Positions 36,306 to 44,413 of a DNA stretch of 64,000 bases are shown in pieces. The stretch is from Jiangella ureilytica (GTDB taxonomy: Bacteria; Actinomycetota; Actinomycetes; Jiangellales; Jiangellaceae). How positions within the stretch are numbered: position 1 is the first letter of the stretch; every line of letters begins with the position of its first letter. A program made the position numbers and the translations under genes. The notes under the pieces were generated by a model, which was given only the letters and a program-made list of their open reading frames with translations, did no database searches and had not been told where the DNA came from. The stretch covers positions 1-64,000 of the forward strand of contig NZ_SMKL01000004.1 in NCBI RefSeq assembly GCF_004348545.1, in the 5' to 3' direction.

Positions 36306-38171
36306 ATGGCACTGCATCGATCCCTCCCTCGAGCCCTGGGCCGCGTCGCCCTCGCGATCGCCGTCGCCGCCGGAGTGATGGTGACGGCGAGCCCGCCCGG
36401 CCTCTCCCTTCCGGACGCGGAGGAGGAGACGCCCGCGGCGCCCGCGGCGCCGGCCGCTCCGGCCGCGCCACCGGCGGCGCCGGCCGCGCTCGCCGGCAGC
36501 GCCACCGTCCCGCCGGGCGCGCTGTTCACCGTGTCGGACGACCACTTCATGGGCTTCCCCGGCCTGTTCAACGGCGCATCGACCAACGGCGAGGGCGTCC
36601 GCAACCAGCGGCTGATCGCCGGCTACAACAGGAACCGCGACGCCGTCGGCGCCGGGTCGGTGGTCCTGCGTGAGTCGACCGACGGCGGCGGCGTCTGGGG
36701 CACGTTCGCCTCCGCCGACGGCTATCTGCAGCCGATGAACTTCGTCCGGCTGCCGGTCGCGAGCGGAGCCGTCTACGCCATCGACTTCGAGGACCTCTAC
36801 ACCACCCGCGGCACGGACGCGGACGGCAACCCGAACTGCGCCATCCAGTGGTGCCGTGAGGTGTTCAACCGTCGCATGCTCGCGGGGAGCACGTGGGTGG
36901 ACGTCGCCGAGGACGCGAAGGTCTACTTCGCCGGCAAGACGGTGGCCTGGGCGCGGTTCCACCAGGGGCCGATCCTGATGAGCGACGGCAGGACCATGCT
37001 GAGCACGATGTACGGCCGCTACGGCCAGGCTCACGGCTGGACCTGGTTCACGGGCGTCGTGCGGAGCGGCGACGGCGGCCAGAACTGGTCGCTCGTCCAC
37101 GAGTTCTCCGTGACCGCGGCCCAGAGCTTCGCCGAACCGAGCCTCGCTCCGACCAGCGACGGCGGCCTGATCGCGGTGCTGCGCAAGGACGAGAACTTCA
37201 AGAGCCGCGCCATCCCGTCGAACGTCGCGCTGTACACCGTCCGTTCCAGCGACCAGACGGGGGAGAACTGGGGCGCGCCGATCCTGCTGTCGAGCGACGG
37301 CGGCAACTCGCCGTCCGTCGAGCTCCTGGGCAACGGATCCCTGGTGCTCGCGTCCGGGCGCACCGACAACCAGCTCCGGTTCTCCTACGACGGCCGCGGC
37401 ACCACCTGGGACGGCCCGTACCGGCCGTGGACCAACTACCCGACCACCGGCGGCGAGACCAGCGGTGAGTTCGCCGGCTGGTACCGGTACGACGCGGACG
37501 CCTCCGGCTGCTGCCTCTACCGGCCGATGCGGCACCTCGGCTCCAGCGGCACGATGGGCGTGGAGGCGATCTCCGGCAACCAGGCCTTCGTCATCGGCGA
37601 CAACTGCGGATCCGGCTGGGGCTGCCCCTGCCCGTGGGGCGCCGGCTGGATGTGTCCGCAGCGCGCCGGCGGCTACACCCGCGGCACCACGCACGGGCTG
37701 TGGAAGACCACCGTCACCGTGAACAACGGGCGGGCCGGCCGGCTGGACCTGCCGGCGATGTTCCGAGCGGACCAGCTGACCGTGGCGGAGACGGCCTTCA
37801 GCAGGTACGGACTCTGCCCGGACGGCATCGCCGGCTGCCGGCAGTCCTACGCGGCGTTCGCGTTCGACGGCGACATCCGGTCCGACACCAGCCTGGTCAC
37901 CCCGAACCGCTCCGTGACGCTGCGCCTGCCACGGGCCTACCAGCTCACCGGCGTCGGCCTGCACATGAACCTGCAGGGCCCGGCCGACGCGCGCATCCAG
38001 GTCTCGACGGACGGCGTCACCTTCACCACACCCGCCCGCGCGGCCCGCGACGGGTACCTCCGTCCGTTCGCGAGCCCGGTGACGGCGCAGTACGTGCGGA
38101 TCAGCGACCCCAACACGATCACCAACACCCTGGAGGCCTTCCTCAACGAGGTCGAGCTCTACGGCTCCTGA
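36306..38171 (+). CDS. Secreted sialidase-like (BNR repeat) protein
   Basis: A 621-residue secreted protein. A signal peptide (about 1-34) is followed by an Ala/Pro linker (PAAPAAPAAPAAPPAAPAA). A six-bladed sialidase propeller comes next, with Asp-box motifs STDGGGVWG (near 120) and SGDGGQNWS (near 256). A Cys-rich stretch CGSGWGCPCPWGAGWMC lies near residue 437. The C-terminal 140 residues look like an F5/8-type carbohydrate-binding domain. It may cleave sialic or related ulosonic acids. The ATG at 36306 follows AGGAGG. Confidence 0.8.
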   Translation: MALHRSLPRALGRVALAIAVAAGVMVTASPPGLSLPDAEEETPAAPAAPAAPAAPPAAPAALAGSATVPPGALFTVSDDHFMGFPGLFNGASTNGEGVRNQRLIAGYNRNRDAVGAGSVVLRESTDGGGVWGTFASADGYLQPMNFVRLPVASGAVYAIDFEDLYTTRGTDADGNPNCAIQWCREVFNRRMLAGSTWVDVAEDAKVYFAGKTVAWARFHQGPILMSDGRTMLSTMYGRYGQAHGWTWFTGVVRSGDGGQNWSLVHEFSVTAAQSFAEPSLAPTSDGGLIAVLRKDENFKSRAIPSNVALYTVRSSDQTGENWGAPILLSSDGGNSPSVELLGNGSLVLASGRTDNQLRFSYDGRGTTWDGPYRPWTNYPTTGGETSGEFAGWYRYDADASGCCLYRPMRHLGSSGTMGVEAISGNQAFVIGDNCGSGWGCPCPWGAGWMCPQRAGGYTRGTTHGLWKTTVTVNNGRAGRLDLPAMFRADQLTVAETAFSRYGLCPDGIAGCRQSYAAFAFDGDIRSDTSLVTPNRSVTLRLPRAYQLTGVGLHMNLQGPADARIQVSTDGVTFTTPARAARDGYLRPFASPVTAQYVRISDPNTITNTLEAFLNEVELYGS

Positions 38172-38189
38172 GCGCGTGCGCGGGCAGGG

Positions 38190-38615
38190 TCAGGCGCCGA
38201 GCCCGACCCGGACGGTGTCGAGCAGCTCGGCCGGCTGGCAGCGTTGCGCGATCCGGTCGAGGGGGACCCACTCGGACGCGGTGTGCTCGGCGCTGAGCTC
38301 CACGGCCGTGCCCCATGGCACCTCGAGCCGGTACACCCCGACCTCTTCGGCCTCATCGACGCGGACGGGCTCCGGCTCGGCGACGATCCCGGTCTCTTCG
38401 CGCAGCTCACGGGCTGCGCAGTCGGCGATCTTCTCGCACGGGTCGCGGACGCCGCCCGGCGGCACCCAGGCCCATTCACCGTCGAGAGCCTCGATGTCGG
38501 CCGGGTGCAGGAGCAGCACGTGCGGCCCCTTCGGCCCCCGGCTGGTCACCACGATCGTGGCGACGAACGGGCTCGTCTCGAGTGCCTCGCTGGTCGGGTC
38601 GGTCATGGCGGACAA
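38190..38615 (-). CDS. Nudix hydrolase
   Basis: A 141-residue Nudix protein. The Nudix box is GVRDPCE then REL-REETGI (GxxxxxE-x7-REUxEExGU) at about residues 58-80, preceded by WVPPGG. It would hydrolyse a nucleoside-diphosphate-linked compound; the substrate is not predictable. It is convergent with the sialidase gene across 18 bases. Confidence 0.9.
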   Translation of the reverse strand: MSAMTDPTSEALETSPFVATIVVTSRGPKGPHVLLLHPADIEALDGEWAWVPPGGVRDPCEKIADCAARELREETGIVAEPEPVRVDEAEEVGVYRLEVPWGTAVELSAEHTASEWVPLDRIAQRCQPAELLDTVRVGLGA

Positions 38616-38734
38616 GTGTGACGCATGACGTGGCGTGATGCGGGCGAATCGCCGGGGAAGGAGCCGTCCGGGCGATCCGCGGCGTTGTCCCCGTGGCCGC
38701 CCGCTGTTCGCCCGGCCGTCCTAACGTGGCGCGC

Positions 38735-39598
38735 ATGAAGCCTCGGGCGATGCTGATCACAGTCTGCGCCGCCGGCCTCCTGGCCGCCACCGTGCCCGCC
38801 GACGCCGGTCCGCTGGACCGTCGCATCTCGCCGACCGCGGTGGCGCCACGCCCGATCGTCGTCGACGCCGCGCCGGCCGAGCTGACGTACTCGCGGCAGG
38901 CGCGGTCGGAGTGGCAGTTGACGGAGTTCGACCGGTCGGGGAACGCGATCCTGGCCACCCACGTGCCGAGCGGCATCACCCTCGCGATCGACTACGACGA
39001 CCCCGCCGACGACCGGCACGCGGCCGGCATCGCGCCCGACACCGGGTGCGGCCCCATGGAGGGCGGGTTCTGGGGCTCGACCACGCCGTTGCTCTACCCG
39101 ATCCTCGAGCCGGACGCGCACGTGATCCAGGACGTCACGGTGGCGATGGACGGCGGCGAGGTGCGCGTCCGGATGGCCGGCGGCGCCTACGACCTGGTCT
39201 CCCCGGGTGCCGGCGACGAGCCGCTGTTCATGGACGCGACGTTCACCGTCGAGGACGGGCGGCTGCGGGCGCACACCAGGGGCCTGCACTACGTCCTGCC
39301 GTCCAAGGACCCCGCCACGACCGTCGACCTCACACTGGCCGACGGCTCCCGGGTCAGCCGCACGTTCACGATGGCCAGCCCGACCGGCCGCGAGTACCTC
39401 GACGACGTCCGCCTCGTCGAGGTGTCCGACGGCCGTTACGGCGACCTCTCCTGGACGACGGACATCGAGCGGCTCCAGTTCGACCTGAACACCAACCCGC
39501 TCCTCGACGTCTTCGAGATCGACGCCGACCACACGCTGAAGGACCGCGGACAGCGCGTCGTCACGAACGACTTCACCTTCGCGCCGGCCTGCGGCTGA
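38735..39598 (+). CDS. Secreted protein of unknown function
   Basis: A 287-residue protein with a signal peptide (MKPRAMLITVCAAGLLAATVPADA) and a beta-rich body. Two cysteines (CGPMEGGFWG near residue 107 and the C-terminal PACG) might form a disulfide. No family is recognised. TAACGT lies seven bases before the ATG. Eight bases after its stop codon begins the displaced end of the acyl-CoA dehydrogenase gene, so it is the left chromosomal neighbour of the integrated element. Confidence 0.7.
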   Translation: MKPRAMLITVCAAGLLAATVPADAGPLDRRISPTAVAPRPIVVDAAPAELTYSRQARSEWQLTEFDRSGNAILATHVPSGITLAIDYDDPADDRHAAGIAPDTGCGPMEGGFWGSTTPLLYPILEPDAHVIQDVTVAMDGGEVRVRMAGGAYDLVSPGAGDEPLFMDATFTVEDGRLRAHTRGLHYVLPSKDPATTVDLTLADGSRVSRTFTMASPTGREYLDDVRLVEVSDGRYGDLSWTTDIERLQFDLNTNPLLDVFEIDADHTLKDRGQRVVTNDFTFAPACG

Positions 39599-39605
39599 CG
39601 CCGGT

Positions 39606-39687
39606 TCAGAAGCCGACGGTGCCCTTGAGCAGCTGTCTTGCCATGACCATGCGCTGGATCTGGTTGGTGCCCTCGTAGATCTGGGTG
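39606..39687 (-). pseudogene. Displaced original 3' end of the acyl-CoA dehydrogenase gene
   Basis: On the minus strand this encodes [18 protein letters not shown] then LLKGTVGF and a stop. It is the native C-terminus of the gene now starting at 54981, cut off by integration of a 14-kb element. The interrupted gene continues with the element-supplied ending LLKGVVSF. Confidence 0.9.
39625..39687. repeat. attL, 63-bp core repeat
   Basis: Identical over 63 bases to 53831-53893, starting TTGAGCAGCTGTCTTGCC and ending TAGATCTGGGTG. It lies within the codons for the acyl-CoA dehydrogenase C-terminus. The flanks differ immediately on both sides. Confidence 0.93.
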
Positions 39688-39950
39688 GTTTCTCAGCGGC
39701 GTTTTGCCTGGTGGCGCTGACCTGGGCGAAAGTGCCGCTGACCTGCACGAACCTTCTCTACAGCTCTCGTTGGATCATGGCCGTTTCCGACGTCCCACGG
39801 CCCACAGACGGCCTGATCTTGGTCGTGTGGCGCTGGGCTCGCGGCCCGCCTGTGGCTGGATCTGCCTCATCTTTCAGTCGCCCCCGCCGGGTGCGGGAAC
39901 ACCCGGGCGGGGACTTGATCCACCACCAGAACCAAGCTGGAGGAAGACCC
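39688..39950. other. Left-end non-coding segment of the element
   Basis: 263 bases without a supported gene. Two CGCTGACCTG copies (39715-39724 and 39736-39745) lie exactly 21 bases apart, two helical turns, within 60 bases of attL. They are candidate integrase or excisionase arm sites. The rest shows nothing specific. Confidence 0.4.
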
Positions 39951-40517
39951 GTGGTTACCGTACCGACCCCTGAGAAGCGTGAAGAGATCACCCGTGTGCC
40001 GTTCGTTCATCCCGAGGTCGGGGAGATGGCGGCGTACCTCGGTGCCGAAGGTCCGATCATCGACGTGCAGGTGAAGCCCACCGATTCGGACATGTTCTGT
40101 GAGTTCACCTTGACGCCGCTGGAGGCGCGCGAGCTGGCCGAGAGTCTGCGGGCGATCGCGGACCAGGCGCAGCGTGCGGGCTGGTCGCGGAAGATGCTGG
40201 CCGACGTGCGCAAGCACTATCTGACTGACGCGACCGATGACGAGATCCGGGATCGGCTGGACGCGCTGACTGAGCGGCTGGGGGAGCGCATCCACGGCTT
40301 CCGCGGGCAGCTGTCCAGTCAGGCCGGCCGTCAGCTCCTGGCCGAGGACGCCGCTGCCGCCGCGGGACAGGCGTCGGGGGCGATCGGTGAGGTCGTCGAC
40401 CAGCTGGGGCGCCTCGGTGAGGTGTCCGGGCGGCTGGTCGAGGCGCAGCAGGCGTTCACCGACCTGGAGCGCCTGCACCGGGCGTCGATTGACAAGGCCG
40501 GGATCCGGAGAACGTAG
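39951..40517 (+). CDS. Hypothetical protein of the element
   Basis: A 188-residue soluble protein of unknown function. The first half is beta-rich (IIDVQVKPTDSDMFCEFTLTPLEARELAESLRAIADQA). The second half is a long charged helix (about 85-185), probably a coiled coil. The GTG at 39951 is preferred over upstream starts because GGAGG lies seven bases before it and codon bias changes there. It is the first gene at the left end of the element. Confidence 0.6.
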   Translation: MVTVPTPEKREEITRVPFVHPEVGEMAAYLGAEGPIIDVQVKPTDSDMFCEFTLTPLEARELAESLRAIADQAQRAGWSRKMLADVRKHYLTDATDDEIRDRLDALTERLGERIHGFRGQLSSQAGRQLLAEDAAAAAGQASGAIGEVVDQLGRLGEVSGRLVEAQQAFTDLERLHRASIDKAGIRRT

Positions 40518-40577
40518 TCGTCGAGTGTGAATGTGCAGCTAGGAGGCGTGCGAATGGGTGTCCGCTACCATGGGGGT

Positions 40578-40742
40578 ATGACGGTTCCGGCGTTCAGCGA
40601 TCCGGCCATTGTGGTCACCGCGACGCCTGCCGACCCCGAGCGGGAACGTGCGGAGTGGCGGGCGTGGTGGTCCACCCTGCCCGCGGTCGAGCGGGACCGG
40701 CCGGCGGCTGACGTGCTCGCCGAGATCCGCGACGAAGACTAG
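40578..40742 (+). CDS. VapB-like antitoxin
   Basis: A 54-residue acidic protein ending AADVLAEIRDED, with RAEWRAWWSTLP in the middle, a pattern seen in short antitoxins next to PIN toxins. Toxin and antitoxin overlap by one base (TAGTG). TACCAT lies six bases before the ATG, so the mRNA is probably leaderless; an ATG at 40554 after AGGAGG is the alternative start. It should neutralise the following PIN ribonuclease and may autorepress the promoter. Confidence 0.65.
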   Translation: MTVPAFSDPAIVVTATPADPERERAEWRAWWSTLPAVERDRPAADVLAEIRDED

Positions 40743-41143
40743 TGCCACAGCGCTACGTCCTCGATGCCTCTGCCGGTGTCGAGATCCTCAATCGCACGCC
40801 TTCTGGCCTGGCCCTGACCGCGCACACGTTCCGGCCCGGTGCCGAGGAATGGACCGTGGATCACTTCTACGTCGAGGTCGCCAAGGTGATCCGCCGTGAC
40901 GTGCTCCGCGGCGTCCTCACCGACGCCCAGGCAGGGAAGCTCGTCGACGGCCTGGTCCGCTGGCCGCTATCGGTCACCCAGTCCGCACCGCTGCTGCGAG
41001 ACGCCTGGACGATGCGCAACAACATCACCATCCACGACGGCCTCTACGTCGCCCTCGCCCGCCACCTCAACGCCACTCTCGTTACCGCGGACAGGAGACT
41101 CGCAAAGGCACCGTCTTTGAACGTGCCTGTGATCGTTTCCTGA
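40742..41143 (+). CDS. VapC-like PIN-domain toxin
   Basis: A 133-residue PIN-domain ribonuclease. The acidic active-site set is complete: Asp8 (YVLDAS), Glu45 (VEVAKVIRR), Asp99 (TIHDGLYVALA) and Asp117 (VTADRRL). VapC toxins cleave tRNA or rRNA when the antitoxin is lost, stabilising mobile elements. It starts with GTG overlapping the antitoxin stop and is followed by a strong hairpin. Confidence 0.85.
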   Translation: MPQRYVLDASAGVEILNRTPSGLALTAHTFRPGAEEWTVDHFYVEVAKVIRRDVLRGVLTDAQAGKLVDGLVRWPLSVTQSAPLLRDAWTMRNNITIHDGLYVALARHLNATLVTADRRLAKAPSLNVPVIVS

Positions 41144-41156
41144 CTGGCGGGCCACC

Positions 41157-41191
41157 GAAGGGCGCTCGCTCTGCTCGCTGGAGCGCCCTTC
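41157..41191 (+). terminator. Terminator hairpin after the VapBC-type pair
   Basis: GAAGGGCGCTC (41157-41167) pairs perfectly with GAGCGCCCTTC (41181-41191) around 13 bases. An outer CTGGC/GCCAG pair extends it. Confidence 0.7.
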
Positions 41192-41337
41192 TGCCAGATA
41201 CTGACCACCCTCATCGTCGAAGAAGTCTCGGACGGCGGGCACTCCCGGAAGCCCATCACACTGGGCGGCGCTCCCGACCCGGGTCGGCGCGCAACAGGTG
41301 CTAGCAAGCGAAGCGATGTCTACAGCATAATCGGATC

Positions 41338-42504
41338 ATGCGCGCACACTTTCCTGAGTACTTCGAATCGCCGCTAGAGCCCGAAGGCTTCATCAAAGAC
41401 GCCCTGATCATTCTGGACGCGAACGTGCTGCTAAGCGTCTATAGGTTGGGAGTTGATGCTCGGGAGGAAGCGCTCAAGGTCCTAGAGGATCCAGTGGTGA
41501 TGGACCGGCTATGGATGCCGTATCAGGTCGGTATCGAGTACTTGAGGAACCGCCGAGACGTAATTGACGAACTGCCAGATGCATACACTCGTGTCATGGA
41601 ATCGTTGAAGACCGTCCGAAAGGCCGTCGCGACAGCGTTCGGCGAAGGAAGGCGCTTCGAGAGTTCTCGCAGGGCCGTCCAGGACAGCGTTGGCGCTTCA
41701 TTAGATCAGCTCAGTACGCTCTTGGGCTCACTAAAGGACGGGGATGTTGCGATAATCGACCCTGATGATGATCAGGTAATGCCCCGGGTGGAGCGCCTCT
41801 TTACGGACCGAGTTGGCACTCAGCCGACTATGGATGTGCTGAAATCGCGCGCTACAGAATTCCTAGACTTCAGGATGCCAAATAGGGTGCCGCCCGGGTA
41901 CGAAGACTCCGCAAAAGATGGCTTGAGGCGGGCGGGCGATTATTTTATTTGGTGTGAGATATTGGATCATTCAACCAAGGTACAGCGGCCATTCCTGTTT
42001 GTGACCGATGAAAGGAAGGGTGATTGGTACGAGCAGAGCAAGGGAAGACGGCTTGGGCCGCGAAAGGAGCTGATTGCAGAGTTTGCTCAGCACTCGCCGC
42101 ACGGCTACTATCAAGTCAGCTTTGATCGATTCCTAGAGCTAGCGCGTGCGCACCTGAGCCTATCGATCGATGATGCGACGATCGAAGAAGTAGAGGAAGT
42201 GGATGAAGCCGCGGCTAAGGCAGCGGATCAGGCGAACACTCGCGCTGTGGCTGCAAAAATAGCTCAGCTCTACAATCTAGAAAACGCCACAGCAGCTAAT
42301 GTGGCCGCCATCAATCATGCTTACGCGGGCTTTGCTGCCAGAAATCGAGAGATGGTCGATAACCTTGTGCGGCAGTCGAATCTCACACCCCGGATTTATG
42401 AGCAGATGGCTGCACTGGCGAAGACGCAAAATGCGGCTATTCGGTCTGCGATGCTAGGGAGGCCATCCGCTGCCGACGTAAACGATTCTGCGGACGAGCC
42501 GTAA
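41338..42504 (+). CDS. PIN-like (PIN_8 type) domain protein
   Basis: A 388-residue protein whose first half matches the PIN_8/DUF4935 pattern: ALIILDANVLLSVYRL (Asp27), RLWMPYQVGIEYLRNR (Glu67) and, later, FLFVTDERKGDWY. A helical C-terminal half (about residues 265-370) with many Ala/Asn/Gln follows. Such proteins are predicted RNases often found in accessory islands. Base composition is visibly lower in GC than its neighbours, a sign of transfer. CATAAT lies six bases before the ATG. A defence or toxin role is inferred. Confidence 0.7.
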   Translation: MRAHFPEYFESPLEPEGFIKDALIILDANVLLSVYRLGVDAREEALKVLEDPVVMDRLWMPYQVGIEYLRNRRDVIDELPDAYTRVMESLKTVRKAVATAFGEGRRFESSRRAVQDSVGASLDQLSTLLGSLKDGDVAIIDPDDDQVMPRVERLFTDRVGTQPTMDVLKSRATEFLDFRMPNRVPPGYEDSAKDGLRRAGDYFIWCEILDHSTKVQRPFLFVTDERKGDWYEQSKGRRLGPRKELIAEFAQHSPHGYYQVSFDRFLELARAHLSLSIDDATIEEVEEVDEAAAKAADQANTRAVAAKIAQLYNLENATAANVAAINHAYAGFAARNREMVDNLVRQSNLTPRIYEQMAALAKTQNAAIRSAMLGRPSAADVNDSADEP

Positions 42505-43073
42505 CGGTCAGGAGTTCAAATCACATGCCAGCGGTTGGATTCCGGATCCGCTCATAGCGAGGCGTCGTCCTCGTAGCTGCCGGTCGTTGGCTGGAACGGA
42601 GCGGGTCAAGGGTCGGCGTAGCCGATCACGTAGTGACGCCGTAGGCGCCCTTGACGCGTGGAGCGGAGGCCAAAGAATGGCCGCTACGAGGGGGACGCCA
42701 CCACGTAATCTTGCAGGCGCGGCCGAGCTGGTGCCGGCCAGTCGGTGCCCGCCGGCCGACAGGGCCCGGAACGGCCGCCAGGCCGCACGCCCGGCCCGGA
42801 GGCCGGGCGGGCACGGCGCGCGCAGCGCGCCGCTTGATCTTAAAGAGCCAGGATCGGCAGAGCCCTCCGCACCGCAGGTACGCACGCCGAAGACGGACAA
42901 CGATCTGTGTAGGCCCTCAACGGTCCCGGAACGCTGAGGAACCCCTGCGAGGTACCGTTAAGTGTGCCTGGTACCGACCTTGCTCCGCCGCCCGGAGCCT
43001 TCCCATCAGTCCCTCATCGTGGCATGATGCGGTTCTCCGCGCGTGCGTGCGTGCCTAGAGCGAAGGGTTACCG
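42505..43073. other. 569-base non-coding segment with two hairpins
   Basis: No supported gene. It contains two adjacent perfect hairpins: CGCCCGGCC/GGCCGGGCG around CGGA (42788-42809) and GGCGCGC/GCGCGCC around GCA (42815-42831). A pair of GGTACCG motifs lies at about 42951-42977. It separates the PIN-like gene from the metallohydrolase operon and probably holds that operon's promoter. An RNA gene is possible but not recognised. Confidence 0.5.
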
Positions 43074-43802
43074 GTGGCAGCCCCTAAAATAGCTCTCGAA
43101 GCCGCGTCCGTCGTGATCCGGGGCCAGTTCAACCCCGCGGTATTCTCACCGTCCTGGTTTTTGTTGAATGGCTTGATAGGCCAAGCGGAGGCGAGCGCCG
43201 CGAAGGTCGACGCGATTGCCGCCCCAGTGGCCTCTTTCAAGGTGGATTGGCTTCAGATCCACGTCCAGACCGAGACGCTCCAGGTCTTGACTGAGAAGAC
43301 AGACGCGTACGAGTCGTTGAGAGACGTTGCGGTCGGCATCTTGGCGGCCCTGCCTGGCACACCGATTAGCCAGCTAGGCATCAACCGGCAGGTTCATTTT
43401 GCGGTTGATAATGCTCGTGAATGGCACGCCGTCGGGGACTCCCTTGTGCGGAACGATTTCTGGGAGGACGTGCTTATCCTTCCGGGTATGGCGGACGTGA
43501 CTACGTGGGGGGTGAGGCCGGACAAGTACTCGGGCTTCATCCAAGTGCAGGTTCAGCCTTCTGCGCGAGTGGATTTCGGGGTCTTTGTCGCATATAACGA
43601 TCATTACAATCTGTCGATTGTAGAATCGCAGCCAGCGTCGAGGGAGGAATTCGGCTCGGCCCGCCCGACCGCTGGCGAGGTACCGTTGTCTTCCGAAAAG
43701 GCTGCAATCGCCGTCGAGGTACTAACCGACCAGTGGTCGGAGTCGATGAAACGTTCGCAGCGCGTGGTGCAGCGCGTCGCGGCGCAAAGAGCGGGGGCAT
43801 GA
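43074..43802 (+). CDS. Unknown protein, first gene of a three-gene cassette
   Basis: A 242-residue protein of mixed alpha/beta character. Strand-like segments VDWLQIHVQTETLQVL and SGFIQVQVQPSARVDFGVFVAYNDHYN loosely recall TIGR04255-type proteins found in accessory regions, but I am not certain. There is no signal peptide or membrane helix. The GTG follows GAAGGG. Its stop overlaps the next start (ATGA), so it is co-translated with the following two genes. GC is lower than that of the chromosome. Confidence 0.55.
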   Translation: MAAPKIALEAASVVIRGQFNPAVFSPSWFLLNGLIGQAEASAAKVDAIAAPVASFKVDWLQIHVQTETLQVLTEKTDAYESLRDVAVGILAALPGTPISQLGINRQVHFAVDNAREWHAVGDSLVRNDFWEDVLILPGMADVTTWGVRPDKYSGFIQVQVQPSARVDFGVFVAYNDHYNLSIVESQPASREEFGSARPTAGEVPLSSEKAAIAVEVLTDQWSESMKRSQRVVQRVAAQRAGA

Positions 43803-44413
43803 TGGCTGAGACAACTATGCACGGTGGAACACAGGCCGCTTGGGCGACAAGCTCAGGCACGGGCGGCAGTGCTAGTGCTAGCTGGCCGGAACGGCGGGAT
43901 CCAGTTGCGGAGGTATGGCGTCGCCATTTGCAGGCGGCGTCTGAGAGTGAGACCGCTCCACTCTCGACGGTGGACCCTAAGTCACCCACAGCTTTCGAGG
44001 CTAGCGGCGTGCGGAATCCTGGTGAAGTAGCAAGCGGAGATGTTTCGAGGCAGCAGCCATTGGCGCATTCTGAGGCTAAGCCGGTTCTTGGTCTAAAGAA
44101 GTGGCAAGGTCGTGTGCTTGAGATTGAGGGTGACGTCTTCACGGCCGAGCTGACTCCACTCGATCCGACCGATCGCAGCCCGACGGTTCGTGCAGACTTT
44201 GAACTTCAACTGCTTTCGCCGGACGAATCGGAAGTGCGACCCGGCGATGCCTTTTATCTCACGGTTCGGACGGTCGAAGAGGGTGCTGGTCACAGGACGA
44301 CAACGTCGAGCCTCCGGCTCAGGCGGCTGGGACGCTGGACGGAAAGCGATATTGAACGGATACGAGAGCGCGCACGAGGGAAGTTAGCGCGAGTTCAGAA
44401 GTATGTTGACTGA
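43799..44413 (+). CDS. Unknown protein with a C-terminal beta-rich domain
   Basis: A 204-residue protein. The first 90 residues are low-complexity and probably disordered (SSGTGGSASASWPERR). Residues 95-180 form a compact beta-rich domain, WQGRVLEIEGDVFTAELTPL, ending in SSLRLRRLGRWTESDIERIRERA, suggestive of a small barrel plus helix. The domain reappears in my memory beside metallo-beta-lactamase genes in accessory DNA, but I cannot name it. It overlaps both neighbours (4 and 11 bases), so the three proteins are made together. Confidence 0.55.
   Translation: MMAETTMHGGTQAAWATSSGTGGSASASWPERRDPVAEVWRRHLQAASESETAPLSTVDPKSPTAFEASGVRNPGEVASGDVSRQQPLAHSEAKPVLGLKKWQGRVLEIEGDVFTAELTPLDPTDRSPTVRADFELQLLSPDESEVRPGDAFYLTVRTVEEGAGHRTTTSSLRLRRLGRWTESDIERIRERARGKLARVQKYVD

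Noticed and set aside
39625-39687. tRNA gene at the attachment site
   Set aside because: The repeat encodes the C-terminus of an acyl-CoA dehydrogenase and cannot fold as a tRNA.
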